Positions 51,647 through 61,143 of a stretch of 64,000 nt of DNA are shown in pieces. The stretch is from the NCBI RefSeq assembly GCF_027923405.1, contig NZ_BQYI01000001.1, forward strand, positions 1,776,501 to 1,840,500, written 5' to 3'. The first letter of the stretch is position 1; every line of letters begins with the position of its first letter. This DNA comes from Paenibacillus sp. YYML68 (GTDB lineage: Bacteria > Bacillota > Bacilli > Paenibacillales > NBRC-103111). The notes under the pieces are model-generated. The model ran no database searches. It was not told the DNA's origin and saw only the letters and a program-made list of their open reading frames with translations. The position numbers and the translations under genes are program-made.

Positions 51647-52840
51647 ATGCGTAACAAATTATTGGTTTTTCTAGTTTCTACGGCTGCATTTTTTGGTCCA
51701 TTTACCCAGACATTCTACACGCCAATGCTGCCACAAATCGCGGAGCAGCTTCAAGCCTCGCAACTTGCTGTCAATTTGACAGTGTCCATATATCCCCTTT
51801 TCTTTGCAATTATGCAATTAGTGTATGGCCCGCTTATCGATAAATATGGTCGGCGCCGAATATTGTTGATTGGATTTATGTTTTATTTGTTGGCAACTGT
51901 CGGAGCTGCGATGTCGTACTCGGTGACTACGCTCATTATTTTTCGTGCGCTGCAGGCAATTGGGGTTGCGGTAGGTTCGGTAGCGGCTTTAACGATAATC
52001 GGAGATTTGTTCGAAGGTAAGATGCGCGGCAGATCGATGGGCATTTATCAAATGCTGGTCGCACTGGGACCAGGACTCGGCCCGGTCTTCGGTGGTATAG
52101 TTGGACAGTACTATGGAATTCACCAGTTGTTCTGGATCCTTCTGGGCATCAGTTTCGCGCTCTGGTTAATCATGTTCATCAGCTTGCCAGAAACAAAGAC
52201 AGAAACAAGCGGGAGCGACCGATTCCGACTTCGGCAATTGTCCACGGTGCTAACACACCGAGTCGGCTTAGGAATCGTTGTGCTGGCTTCGGTTCAATAT
52301 TGCGTATTCTATACGCTGTTGATTTTGCTCCCGAATATCCTGATCGAGCTGTATGCGCTAACTCCCAGTCAGTCTGGGTGGATGTTCCTTCCCATATCGA
52401 TCTGTATCGTAATCGGAAGCTTGATCGGCGGACGTATACAAGAGTATTTTGACACCAAAAAGCTGCTACTGGCTATCAGTTCGTTGAATATGGCATCCGT
52501 TTTTTTGTTTGCGGCTGTCGCTGCAGTGTCGTTACCCGTTCTAACCGTCAGTATATCGGTATTCGGTCTGTTTCTCGGCTTATCTCTTCCTCTGCAGACC
52601 ACGCTTCTCGCGAATGAATTGCCTCATCATCGAGCCACCTCTACAGGCGTGTACAACTTCTTTCGTTACATATGGATGACGATTGGTCCCGTAGTTGCGA
52701 CATCCTTATACGGGGTTGGATATAAGTTGGAGTTCTACACGTTCGGGATCATCTTCGCTTGTGCACTTCTATTCCTATATCGGCGGTTCTATGACTCCCT
52801 CGGGCAGCTTATTCGGATGAACAAGGCCATAGAAAAATAG
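51647..52840 (+). CDS. MFS transporter (Bcr/CflA-like multidrug exporter)
   Basis: 397 aa with 12 predicted membrane helices. GGAGGGG precedes ATG. Motif A GPLIDKYGRRRILLIG between helices 2 and 3, and motif C region GPGLGPVFGGIVGQ in helix 5 identify an antiporter of the DHA1 group. Its 3' end overlaps the convergent TetR gene by 66 nt; TetR may regulate it or the divergent membrane protein. Confidence 0.9.
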   Translation: MRNKLLVFLVSTAAFFGPFTQTFYTPMLPQIAEQLQASQLAVNLTVSIYPLFFAIMQLVYGPLIDKYGRRRILLIGFMFYLLATVGAAMSYSVTTLIIFRALQAIGVAVGSVAALTIIGDLFEGKMRGRSMGIYQMLVALGPGLGPVFGGIVGQYYGIHQLFWILLGISFALWLIMFISLPETKTETSGSDRFRLRQLSTVLTHRVGLGIVVLASVQYCVFYTLLILLPNILIELYALTPSQSGWMFLPISICIVIGSLIGGRIQEYFDTKKLLLAISSLNMASVFLFAAVAAVSLPVLTVSISVFGLFLGLSLPLQTTLLANELPHHRATSTGVYNFFRYIWMTIGPVVATSLYGVGYKLEFYTFGIIFACALLFLYRRFYDSLGQLIRMNKAIEK

Positions 52841-53401
52841 ATGAATGAACTGATCGACTACGAGTTGGTTGGTAGGGGCCGAGTCCTGATCTTGGTGCAA
52901 TTGGCTGAATTGCTCTATATACATCTGGAAATATCGCAGAAGCGTCTCATCCAAGACATCGTGGGGAATGAGACCTTCCTGCTTGCCTAGCTCAATCAGC
53001 TTCATATAGAGGTGGCGGAGCTTGTCTGAGACATCTCCCGTAAGCAGCCGCGCGAGGTGAACTTTATCATTAGCTGCTTGCAACGGTCCGATTTTAAGTA
53101 CAATTTTAAGATTTAGCGATTCTTGAATCATAATGCTACTAACCTTCTCCAGATAAGGCAGCTCCGAGTACAAGATCTCCTCATACTTCCGCAGTTGCTG
53201 CTCCATCCAGTGTTGTAGCATCTCCACATAAAGCTGCTCCTTGGTGCCGAAATAGTTGTAGATGGTTGCCGGTGAAACTCGAGCTTTCTCGGCAATTTCA
53301 TTCACATTCACTCTCGACATGCCGTTGTTCATTAGTAAATCGAAGGCAGCGGTAAAAATTTGCTCGATTTTGCGTTGCTTTCTGCGCTCATATCCATTCA
53401 T
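52775..53401 (-). CDS. TetR-family repressor
   Basis: 208 aa from ATG 53401 (GAGGTGACG upstream). TetR HTH at about 10-55 (IFTAAFDLLMNNGMSRVNVNEIAEKARVSPATIYNYF, interrupted only by turns), ligand-binding helical C-terminus. Overlaps the preceding MFS gene tail to tail and faces a small membrane-protein gene across a 156-nt region with an inverted repeat. Confidence 0.9.
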   Translation of the reverse strand: MNGYERRKQRKIEQIFTAAFDLLMNNGMSRVNVNEIAEKARVSPATIYNYFGTKEQLYVEMLQHWMEQQLRKYEEILYSELPYLEKVSSIMIQESLNLKIVLKIGPLQAANDKVHLARLLTGDVSDKLRHLYMKLIELGKQEGLIPHDVLDETLLRYFQMYIEQFSQLHQDQDSAPTNQLVVDQFIHLFFYGLVHPNKLPEGVIEPPI

Positions 53402-53494
53402 GCTCGTCACCTCATCTTGAAGTGTAGCTGAAGTTTTGGAGTAATTCAATATGACTACTATAAAAAATGTTGAAATAAGAATGCTCTTCATGTA

Positions 53495-53529
53495 TTGTAG
53501 TTATGTAGTATTTAAGTTTAAAACTACAA
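53495..53529. promoter_or_regulatory. Candidate TetR operator
   Basis: TTGTAGT (53495-53501) and ACTACAA (53523-53529) form an inverted repeat with an inner GTAGT/ACTAC alternative, between the TetR gene and the 53558 gene. Confidence 0.45.
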
Positions 53530-53557
53530 AACTTACAGTGAAGGAGTGTTTTAACAG

Positions 53558-54106
53558 ATGAACCAGCGTCGTATGCCCAGCTATTTGCGTGAGATTTTCG
53601 GTGAGAAGCAACGGATCACGACCATGATCGGCATCTTGTTGTTCGGCTTCTCTCTTGCGGGGCTCCTGTATGGGCGATACCCGGAGATGTATGAGAATAT
53701 ACCTTGGTGGCGCAGTCTGCTTGCCTTTGTCCTGATCTTCGATATTTTCTGTGGCTGTATAGCCAACTTTACGAGGTCCACGAACGATTACTATGCGGCC
53801 AATAGTCGCAAGCGTCTTCTATTCATCTCGGTACATATACACCTCCTCCTTGTAGGGCTATTGCTCGAAAGCTCCCTATTGCCGTATGTATGGGTGTGGT
53901 TATACACCGTCGCAGGGGCTTATGTCGTCAATGCCTTGCCCATATCCCAGCAGCTGCTCACCGCAGGCACTCTCTTATGCGCAGGAATCGGATGGATTCC
54001 AGTTGTACTTGATCTGACGCCGTCTATGCTCATCGTCAGTGAATTGTTCATGCTGAAGGTGCTGTTCAGCTTTAGCGTTGATCATTATGGTCGATCAGCG
54101 GGTTAA
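53558..54106 (+). CDS. Unknown polytopic membrane protein
   Basis: 182 aa, not recognised; about five hydrophobic segments (for example TTMIGILLFGFSLAGLLYG; LLFISVHIHLLLVGLLL; VVNALPISQQLLTAGTLLCA). AAGGAGTG precedes ATG. Divergent from TetR and probably its target. Intergenic 54107-54259 shows nothing clear. Confidence 0.65.
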   Translation: MNQRRMPSYLREIFGEKQRITTMIGILLFGFSLAGLLYGRYPEMYENIPWWRSLLAFVLIFDIFCGCIANFTRSTNDYYAANSRKRLLFISVHIHLLLVGLLLESSLLPYVWVWLYTVAGAYVVNALPISQQLLTAGTLLCAGIGWIPVVLDLTPSMLIVSELFMLKVLFSFSVDHYGRSAG

Positions 54107-54259
54107 GATATCGTTCGCTAGGAGCATCTGTCCGGACAACTAGACATTCTGGTACACTAGTGTTAGTGTATCGCGTAGTCTGTCTGGCATGCCGCAGGTC
54201 CATACAGCATGAAGCCTTGAACAGCCGCGCCTAGAGTTTAGGATCAAGGAGTGATGGAT

Positions 54260-55249
54260 ATGAAGGTGGTCGTGTGTAAGGCTTACGGTTCAGCGGATGT
54301 TCTACAACTTGAAGAGGTACCCATGCCAGTATGTAAGGACAACGAAATTTTAATCCGAATCAGAGCAGCTACCGTATCTGCAGGAGATACGAGGGCCCGG
54401 CGAGGAACTCGCGAATCGTTGCCCTTGTGGCCGCTATCCAAGCTCGCGATGGGCATCCAGAGACCCCGTCACCCCATCCTAGGGGTGGAGCTCGCCGGTG
54501 AGGTCGTGCAGGTCGGCCGCACGGCAACGAGGTTCCGCGAGGGGGACGCCGTGTACGCGGCCAGCGGTATGGGCTGGGGCGCCTATGCGGAGTACAAGGC
54601 GATGTCTGAGCACGGAGCCGTGGCGATGAAGCCGGCGAATCTGACCTATGAGGAAGCGGCGGCGGTGCCGGTGGGCGCGTTGTCTGCTTTGTTTTTCCTG
54701 AGAAAGGGAGGCATTCAGCGTGGTCAGCAGGTGCTCATCTATGGTGCGTCGGGAAGTGTCGGTACGTATGCGGTACAGCTTGCTAAGCACTTCGGGGCTG
54801 TGGTGACCGCCGTGTGCAGCACCGGGAATGTGTCGATGATGAAGGAGCTCGGCGCCGATCGTGTGATCGATTATTCGCAGGAGGACTTCACAACTATAGA
54901 TACGAAGGTTGATATGATCCTCGATACGGTCGGCAAGACGACGTTCTCCAGCTGCCGCAGGCTGCTACAGCCTCGTGGACGGTATATTCTGGCGGTGTTT
55001 AACTTCAAGGAAGTCGGTCAAATGCTGTGGACGTCGCTGTTCAGCGGTCAGAAGGTCGTGTGCGGCGTTGCGGATGAACGAATAGAGGATCTGGAGCTGC
55101 TCAGAGAGCTGATCGAGGCAGGAGCCGTCAAGCCTGTCATCGATCGGAGCTACACGCTGGATCAGATTCGCGAGGCTCATCGCTATGTCGAGCAGGGGCA
55201 TAAGAAGGGGAATGTCGTGATTACGATGGACAACGACGATAACCTATAG
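54260..55249 (+). CDS. Zinc-independent medium-chain dehydrogenase / quinone oxidoreductase
   Basis: 330-aa MDR-family NAD(P)H-dependent oxidoreductase. ATG 54260 lies 9 nt after AAGGAG. GroES-like domain with HPILGVELAGEVVQVG (no catalytic-zinc Cys in the usual place), Rossmann nucleotide site VLIYGASGSVGTYAVQLAKHFGA, and VDMILDTVGKTTF. Related to YhfP/quinone reductases; substrate unknown. G+C-rich compared with neighbours. Confidence 0.88.
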   Translation: MKVVVCKAYGSADVLQLEEVPMPVCKDNEILIRIRAATVSAGDTRARRGTRESLPLWPLSKLAMGIQRPRHPILGVELAGEVVQVGRTATRFREGDAVYAASGMGWGAYAEYKAMSEHGAVAMKPANLTYEEAAAVPVGALSALFFLRKGGIQRGQQVLIYGASGSVGTYAVQLAKHFGAVVTAVCSTGNVSMMKELGADRVIDYSQEDFTTIDTKVDMILDTVGKTTFSSCRRLLQPRGRYILAVFNFKEVGQMLWTSLFSGQKVVCGVADERIEDLELLRELIEAGAVKPVIDRSYTLDQIREAHRYVEQGHKKGNVVITMDNDDNL

Positions 55250-55314
55250 TAAGGCTGGAATCACATGAAGCATAGATGTGGCTTTTCAGCTTATTATACG
55301 AATTGAAAGTGTAA

Positions 55315-55345
55315 GATCCATTTCGCAGGAGATGGGTCCTTTTTT
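55315..55345 (+). terminator. Terminator after oxidoreductase gene
   Basis: GATCCAT (55315-55321) pairs with ATGGGTC (55332-55338; one G-U), followed by six T. Confidence 0.75.
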
Positions 55346-55421
55346 ATATTGTTAGCAATTGAATGTAACAGGGAGAAGTGGTAATTTATGAGAGGGTGCT
55401 TTGTTACAGGGAGGGACGATC

Positions 55422-56135
55422 ATGTATCGAATCTTGATCATAGAAGATGACGACAAGATCGCTGCGATCTTAAAAAGTAACATGGAAAAGTACGGGCTGG
55501 AGGCAGCATGCGCCTCACACTTCCGGGACTTGATACCGGAAATAGAGACGTTCGCTCCGCATGTAGTGCTGCTCGATGTGAATCTTCCTTATTATGATGG
55601 CTATTATTGGTGCAGACAAATACGAGCGCGCTCGAGTATTCCGATCATTTTCATTTCGGCGCGCTCCGGGGAGATGGACCAGGTCATGGCGATCGAGAAC
55701 GGAGCCGATGATTATATGACGAAGCCGATTCCTCTCGAGCTGCTCATGGCTAAGGTGAGAGGTATCCTGAGACGTGTGTATGGTGAGTATGCTGAGATTT
55801 CCGAATTCAGTACTCCCCTCCAATCAAGCTCCTCATCCGAGCTTCATGTTCAGGGCTTAACGCTGCGCCTCCACCGTAATGATCTGTTATGGCAGAAGCA
55901 GCGGGTCGAATTAACGAAAACCGAGAAGCTGCTTGCGGAGGGCTTGCTTAAGCATTACGGACGCATCGTCTCCAGGGAAGAGCTGCTCGAAGCATTATGG
56001 GACGATGTGCAGTTTGTTGATGATAATACGCTTACGGTGAATGTGACCAGGCTAAGGAAAAAGCTGGAGGAGCTGGGCCTTCCCAAAGCGATTGAGACCG
56101 TGCGCGGTCAAGGCTATATGTTTACCCTCGAATAA
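55422..56135 (+). CDS. bceR: BceR-like response regulator
   Basis: 237-aa OmpR-family regulator from ATG 55422 (GGGAGGG upstream). Receiver with EDDD, phospho-acceptor Asp in VVLLDVNLPYYDG and Lys in MTKPIP, then winged helix (LTKTEKLLAEGLLKHYGRIV; VNVTRLRKKLEELG; VRGQGYMF). The short-sensor kinase and ABC genes downstream mark it as the regulator of a Bce-type peptide-antibiotic response. Kinase gene starts 22 nt downstream. Confidence 0.85.
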   Translation: MYRILIIEDDDKIAAILKSNMEKYGLEAACASHFRDLIPEIETFAPHVVLLDVNLPYYDGYYWCRQIRARSSIPIIFISARSGEMDQVMAIENGADDYMTKPIPLELLMAKVRGILRRVYGEYAEISEFSTPLQSSSSSELHVQGLTLRLHRNDLLWQKQRVELTKTEKLLAEGLLKHYGRIVSREELLEALWDDVQFVDDNTLTVNVTRLRKKLEELGLPKAIETVRGQGYMFTLE

Positions 56136-56157
56136 GGCGGTAAGAAGGAGAAGAAGC

Positions 56158-57240
56158 ATGAAAGAGCACTCGATCATGATATTTGTAAGGGATCGATTCG
56201 TATTCATTCTGGTTGTGTTGCTCATTATCGGTTTATATGTCGGGGCGATTTTATTAAGTGAGTACAACCCTTCGGTGATGGACCTGGGAACGGTGCTTTA
56301 TTTTGTTGGGTTAGGGTTGTTCTTTATGCTGTTAGGGCTGGCAGTGGATTACATACGACAACGTGAGTTCTACAAGCAGGTTCACGATGCCCTTGAGCGT
56401 TCGGGGGAATTGCATGCATCCGTTATTGTGCAAACCTTTGTTACGAGGGAGCAGAGACTCGTTACGCTTCTGTTCAAGGAGCAGCATCGTGCCTATTTGA
56501 ACAAGCTGCACGTGTACCGTCGGCAGCAGGAGCTGCACAATCACTTTGTGCTTCAATGGGTGCATCATATGAAAACACCGGTATCCGTCATCGACATGAT
56601 GGCTCAGGATGCGCAGCAAGAGCTGCCGCTTACACAGGAGGCGCAAAGAAAAATACTGCTTAGCATGAAGGAAGAAGCCGAACGTTTGACAAGCGGTCTG
56701 GAGATGATGCTCTATACGGCGCGTCTTGAAAAATTTGAGATGGATCTTCATCTCAAGACGACCCCTCTGCACGAGGTCATACGGAGTGTGATCCATTCAC
56801 ATAAGCGACTGTGCATCCGACACTCCATTTTCCCTAAAATTGAAGGGGAGGCTTGGGTGGAAACCGATGAGAAGTGGATCACCGTTGTATTCAATCAATT
56901 CATCAGCAACTCGATTAAGTATAGAAAAAAACATGTGGACGCTTCTTCGTTATTGTTCGAACTGAAGACCGCTCCGAACGGAGGTGGGAAGCTAAGCGTG
57001 ATAGATGAAGGGATCGGAATCGCCGCACATGATTTGCCGCGAATTTTTGATTCCTTTTTTACAGGGGAGAACGGATGTTCTACAGGGGAGTCCACTGGTA
57101 TGGGACTATTCCTAGCCAAGCAAATTTGCAAACGTCTGGGACACGGCTTGTACGTGACCTCGGAGCTTGGAGTTGGGACGACGATGACCGTGACCTTTGA
57201 GCCGCGGGGCATTCATAAGCTGACTGCAAAGTCATCATGA
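56158..57240 (+). CDS. bceS: BceS-like intramembrane-sensing histidine kinase
   Basis: 360 aa from ATG 56158 (AAGGAGAAG upstream). Two adjacent membrane helices (about 12-32 and 43-65) with almost no extracellular loop, typical of intramembrane-sensing kinases that receive the signal from their ABC permease. HisKA motif HHMKTPVSVIDMM (His about 140), N box FNQFISNSIKY, G1 DEGIGI, G2 STGMGLFLAK. Confidence 0.9.
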   Translation: MKEHSIMIFVRDRFVFILVVLLIIGLYVGAILLSEYNPSVMDLGTVLYFVGLGLFFMLLGLAVDYIRQREFYKQVHDALERSGELHASVIVQTFVTREQRLVTLLFKEQHRAYLNKLHVYRRQQELHNHFVLQWVHHMKTPVSVIDMMAQDAQQELPLTQEAQRKILLSMKEEAERLTSGLEMMLYTARLEKFEMDLHLKTTPLHEVIRSVIHSHKRLCIRHSIFPKIEGEAWVETDEKWITVVFNQFISNSIKYRKKHVDASSLLFELKTAPNGGGKLSVIDEGIGIAAHDLPRIFDSFFTGENGCSTGESTGMGLFLAKQICKRLGHGLYVTSELGVGTTMTVTFEPRGIHKLTAKSS

Positions 57241-57361
57241 GTCTTGGTGTCAATGTTGTAAGCTTCCTTGAACGAATTGAAAGGTAAATCGATGGCTGCA
57301 GCCTGTTGCGGGCATCTATACTGTTCTCATCAAGGATAGCGAATACAAGGGGGAATCGTCG

Positions 57362-58138
57362 ATGGCTGTGCTTCGAGCCGAAGGGTTAGGCAAGATCTAT
57401 AGCTCTAAAGGAAATGTTACTTACAGAGCGCTGGAGGATTTAAGCCTACAGATCGAAAAGGGTGAATTTGTCGGAGTCATGGGGCCTTCGGGCAGCGGGA
57501 AAACGACGCTGCTCAATCTACTCGCGGCTATTGACCGTCCGACGTCCGGGGAGATTGAGGTCAATGGCATCAAACCGCATAAGCTGAGCGATAAGCAGCT
57601 TGCTTTGTTTAGACGACGACAGCTTGGGTTCGTGTTTCAGGATTTCAATCTGCTGGACACCCTAACGATTAAGGAGAATATCATTCTGCCATTAGTTCTC
57701 GAAGGTACTCCCCCGACCAAGATTGAGGAGCGACTTCAACCGCTGGCCGAATGGCTGGGGATTGCCAAGGTGCTTGAGAAGCGCACGTATGAGGTGTCTG
57801 GAGGTCAAAAGCAGCGGGCTGCGATCGCTCGATCGTTTATTCATCAGCCTTCGCTGGTGCTGGCGGACGAATTAACGGGTAACCTGGACTCGAAGGCCGC
57901 TAAGGATGTAATGGATTCGCTTAAAGATATGAACGAGCGTTTAAATACGACGGTTCTCATGGTTACGCATGACCCGTTCTCTGCGAGTTACTGCCAGCGA
58001 ATCTTGTTCATAAAGGACGGCAGGCTGTTTTCTGAAATTCGGAGAGGATCGAATCGCCAAGCCTTTTTTCAACAAATCTTAGATGCTTTAAGTGTGCTGG
58101 GAGGGAATTTCGATGACGTTTCGTTCGCTCGCGTTTAG
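57362..58138 (+). CDS. bceA: BceA-like ABC transporter ATPase
   Basis: 258 aa. Walker A GPSGSGKTT, Q-loop GFVFQDFNLLDTLT (MacB/BceA-type), signature VSGGQKQR, Walker B LVLADELTGNLD and His switch MVTHDPFSA. ATG 57362 has GGGGGAA upstream. Its last 26 bases overlap the permease start, so the two are coupled. Confers resistance or sensing of peptide antibiotics with BceB. Confidence 0.92.
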   Translation: MAVLRAEGLGKIYSSKGNVTYRALEDLSLQIEKGEFVGVMGPSGSGKTTLLNLLAAIDRPTSGEIEVNGIKPHKLSDKQLALFRRRQLGFVFQDFNLLDTLTIKENIILPLVLEGTPPTKIEERLQPLAEWLGIAKVLEKRTYEVSGGQKQRAAIARSFIHQPSLVLADELTGNLDSKAAKDVMDSLKDMNERLNTTVLMVTHDPFSASYCQRILFIKDGRLFSEIRRGSNRQAFFQQILDALSVLGGNFDDVSFARV

Positions 58139-59462
58139 CAATATTAAAGGGAAATGGTGTTCCTATATTGCTTTCTTTATGAGCTGCACGTTCTCCGTCA
58201 TGATTTTCTATATGTATGCTGCTTTTCTGGCACATCCTGATGTAGTAAACGGTCAAATTGTGGGCGCCTCTAAGGTGAGGCAAGGGATGCTCTTTTGTGA
58301 ATATGTTATCGTTATTTTTTCATTACTCTTCGTGCTTTATTCCAATTCCGCTTTTGTAAAGACAAGGCAAAAGGAGTTCGGTCTTTTTTCTTTGTTTGGG
58401 ATGACACGGGCGCAAATAAAGCGGCTTGTTATCTATGAGAACACGGCGATTTCTCTACTTGCAATCGGAGTTGGGATAGTACTGGGGATTTTGTTCAGTA
58501 AGCTCTTCTTTATGGCGCTGGGCGTCCTTCTCAACCTGGAACAGACGATTGCATTCGCCGTACCAGCACAAGCGATTTGGATGACGGCTTTCGGATTTTG
58601 CATCCTGTTTACGCTTATTTCGCTGTGGACGGCGCGGAAGATTGGAGGGTCGCAAATTATTGATTTGCTTAAAGCATCAAGAAGGCCTAAAGGTGATCTT
58701 TATTATTCTCCATGGTTAGTGGCAGCGGCAATCGGTTCACTCGGCATGGCCTATACGCTTGCCTTAATGATGAACGGAAACAATTTTTTGAGCCTCGACT
58801 TTTCCAGTTTCTCGGTTCGGGCTCTAGCGATTCTGGCTGCCGTGTTGGTGGGCACGTATTTAGTATTCACCCAGTTCAGCGTCCTTGTACTTGGGTTCAT
58901 AAAAAAGCGCTACGGTATCTATTATCGGCGGACCAATATGCTGATCATTTCCTTACTCGGTTTTAAGATCCGAGACAACGCACGTATGCTCTTTATCGTT
59001 TCTATTCTGAGCGCGATCATCTTAACGGCGTCGAGCGCCTTTTATATACTGGGCCGTTCCGCCCCTCAAGAGAATTTAAAGGAAATGATTTCGCTGACGA
59101 TGTTCATCGGACTCTTTATCAGTTTGCTCTTCTTTATCGCATCGGGGAGCATGATTTACTTTAAGCTGTTCACCGAGCTGCAGGACGATCGAGCGCAATT
59201 TGAAGCTTTAACGAGAATCGGTATGACGGAGGGAGAGATCCGTAACGTCGTCGTGACCCAGGTCGGCATTATTTTTTTCGTACCCTGCGTCATTGGTATC
59301 ATTCACGCTTTGGTCGCTATGAAAACATTGGACAATATATTGATGTCGTCCAATTGGATCTATTCCTTTGTCGTTATTGGTATTTATTTGGCCATGCAAA
59401 CGATCTACTTTGTTGCAGCCTGCCGCAGCTATATCGCAAGTTTGCGAATAAGAAGAGTATAA
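58113..59462 (+). CDS. bceB: BceB-like ABC permease lacking the large extracellular domain
   Basis: 449 aa from ATG 58113 (GGGAGGG upstream). FtsX-like regions: helix 1 (18-38), helices 2-4 (57-175, with KTRQKEFGLFSLFGMTRAQIK between), helices 5-6 (200-262), helix 7 about 291-313, helix 8 about 326-350, helices 9-10 at the end. In BceB about 200 residues stand outside the cell between helices 7 and 8; here only about 12 (GRSAPQENLKEM, 314-325). The frame is open, so this looks like a natural short form rather than a broken gene. Peptide binding may be altered. Confidence 0.85.
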   Translation: MTFRSLAFSNIKGKWCSYIAFFMSCTFSVMIFYMYAAFLAHPDVVNGQIVGASKVRQGMLFCEYVIVIFSLLFVLYSNSAFVKTRQKEFGLFSLFGMTRAQIKRLVIYENTAISLLAIGVGIVLGILFSKLFFMALGVLLNLEQTIAFAVPAQAIWMTAFGFCILFTLISLWTARKIGGSQIIDLLKASRRPKGDLYYSPWLVAAAIGSLGMAYTLALMMNGNNFLSLDFSSFSVRALAILAAVLVGTYLVFTQFSVLVLGFIKKRYGIYYRRTNMLIISLLGFKIRDNARMLFIVSILSAIILTASSAFYILGRSAPQENLKEMISLTMFIGLFISLLFFIASGSMIYFKLFTELQDDRAQFEALTRIGMTEGEIRNVVVTQVGIIFFVPCVIGIIHALVAMKTLDNILMSSNWIYSFVVIGIYLAMQTIYFVAACRSYIASLRIRRV

Positions 59463-59548
59463 GAGGAAGGGGCTTACTCGATTTGACTTTAACCAGTTAT
59501 CCTTCTACACTTAGTTACAAAAAGTAAGCGCAACAAGGAGAACAATCG

Positions 59549-60568
59549 ATGACAATAAAGCTCGGTGTACTGGATCAAGTGTATGTCAGCGAGAACCGTA
59601 CCGCCTCAGACGGACTCCACGAGTCTACGAGGCTCATACAAGCAGTAGAAGCGCTCGGCTACAGCCGCTTCTGGGTGTCGGAGCATCATTCGATGCGGGC
59701 GCTGGCATTCTCAAGCCCTGAGGTGCTTATTGCGCATCTGGCGGCAGCAACGAGTACGATTCGCGTCGGCTCGGGCGGCGTCATGCTCCCGCATTACAGC
59801 GCATATAAGGTGGCGGAGAACTTCCGCCTGCTTGAGGCGCTCCATCCTGGGCGCATCGATCTCGGGCTTGGCCGTGCTCCGGGTGGCATGCCGCTAGCAA
59901 CGAGGGCGCTGCAGCAAGACAAGTACGTCGATGTCCACAAGTATCCTCAACAGGTGCTTGATCTGATCGGGTATTTACACGACGCGTTGCCCGAAGGGCA
60001 TCCGTTCGAGAAGCTGGTCGCTTCTCCAGTGATCTCGACGGCACCGGACGTCTGGCTGCTCGGATCGAGCGGAGATAGCGCAAGGTTCGCGGCGGAGCTG
60101 GGCACGGGGTACGGGTTTGCCGAATTTTTCGGTACACCGGGTGGGGAGGATGCAGTTCGGCATTACAGGGAGAACTTCAAGCCGGCTGCGCTACTGGAAC
60201 CGAGACCGCGCTCGTTGATCGCGACGCTTGCCATCTGTGCGGAGACCGAGGAGGAAGCGAACCGACTGGCGACGAGCAGCGACCTCTTGTTCCTGGCGAT
60301 CCGCACGGGACGAGAGCTGCCAAGCCTGCCTTCGGTAGAGACGGCGATGAATTATCCGTATACGGAGGTTGACCTGTATTATATTCGACAGAGCCGCGAG
60401 CGGCGCATCATCGGCACACCGGAGCGGGTGAAGGAGCAGCTGCTGAAGCTGGCCGCGGAGTACGGTATTGAGGAACTATTAATTAACACACCTATACACG
60501 ATCCATCGGCGCGTGTGCGCTCGTATGAGCTGATTGCGAAGGCGTTCGGCATGACAGAGCGGGTGTAG
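59549..60568 (+). CDS. LLM-class flavin-dependent oxidoreductase
   Basis: 339-aa luciferase-like monooxygenase fold: starts LGVLDQVYVSENRTASDGL, then RFWVSEHHSMRALAFSSPEVL, VGSGGVMLPHYSAYKVAENFRLL (split by turns) and GRIDLGLGRAPGG, typical of the YwcH/YddN-like MsnO8 subgroup. AAGGAG precedes ATG. Monocistronic; substrate unknown. Confidence 0.9.
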   Translation: MTIKLGVLDQVYVSENRTASDGLHESTRLIQAVEALGYSRFWVSEHHSMRALAFSSPEVLIAHLAAATSTIRVGSGGVMLPHYSAYKVAENFRLLEALHPGRIDLGLGRAPGGMPLATRALQQDKYVDVHKYPQQVLDLIGYLHDALPEGHPFEKLVASPVISTAPDVWLLGSSGDSARFAAELGTGYGFAEFFGTPGGEDAVRHYRENFKPAALLEPRPRSLIATLAICAETEEEANRLATSSDLLFLAIRTGRELPSLPSVETAMNYPYTEVDLYYIRQSRERRIIGTPERVKEQLLKLAAEYGIEELLINTPIHDPSARVRSYELIAKAFGMTERV

Positions 60569-60693
60569 CAAGGACTATAGCTGACGAAGGATGCTGCATA
60601 GCCAAGGAAGTTCGACTCTCCTCGCGCATAATGAGCTGAGAACCGACATAGCTATCATTAGATTTGAATCTAATGATGGAATGGAGGCAGACC

Positions 60694-61038
60694 ATGAAGT
60701 CGAATGAGGGAGCATGGACGAATATTTCAGCGCCGCAGAACGCAGTGGATCAATCCGCTTATGTAGGGAGGCTGCCAGCGGCGCACAGCCCGATTGTACC
60801 GATTCCCGCTGTGCCGCAGCCGGGCATATATGTGACACAGCTGGAGCCGGTGTTCGTGCAGCACATTAGCCGCCACCAAGGCCAGCGGCTTGCAGTGATG
60901 ACAACAGCCGGTAGAGTAGAAGGGACGCTCGCTGGGGTTGGAGTGGATCACATCCAAATGAATGTGGGTGAACGGTCGCTGCATATTCGGATTCCGCACA
61001 TCGTTTATTTCGAAGGACCGGCGGAATCTTATCGGTAA
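60694..61038 (+). CDS. DUF2642 protein
   Basis: 114 aa from ATG 60694 (ATGGAGG upstream). Pro-rich N-terminal half (AAHSPIVPIPAVPQPG) and an LSm-like DUF2642 domain (VAVMTTAGRVEGTLAGVGVDHIQMNVGERSLHIRIPHIVYFEG; spread over about 62-108). Related proteins (YuzF, CotP-neighbour types) are small spore or cell-envelope-associated proteins of unknown role. Confidence 0.75.
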   Translation: MKSNEGAWTNISAPQNAVDQSAYVGRLPAAHSPIVPIPAVPQPGIYVTQLEPVFVQHISRHQGQRLAVMTTAGRVEGTLAGVGVDHIQMNVGERSLHIRIPHIVYFEGPAESYR

Positions 61039-61051
61039 TGATCTCAATAAG

Positions 61052-61118
61052 TTGACTTTAATATGGAGGAGTGGTATAAAAAAGGTATAGTCTGGCACTC
61101 GATAGAGTAGAGTGCTAA
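61052..61118 (+). promoter_or_regulatory. htpG promoter with CIRCE operator
   Basis: TTGACT (61052-61057), 17-bp spacer, TATAAA (61075-61080). CIRCE-type inverted repeat CTGGCACTC-N9-GAGTGCTAA at 61092-61118 matches the HrcA operator TTAGCACTC-N9-GAGTGCTAA except two bases in the left arm, and lies just past the transcription start. Confidence 0.88.
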
Positions 61119-61143
61119 TATATCGAAGGAGAGAATCATAGTC

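Noticed and set aside
57241-57361. BceR binding site before bceA
   Set aside because: Only a TTGTAA half-site is visible; no inverted partner at the expected spacing.
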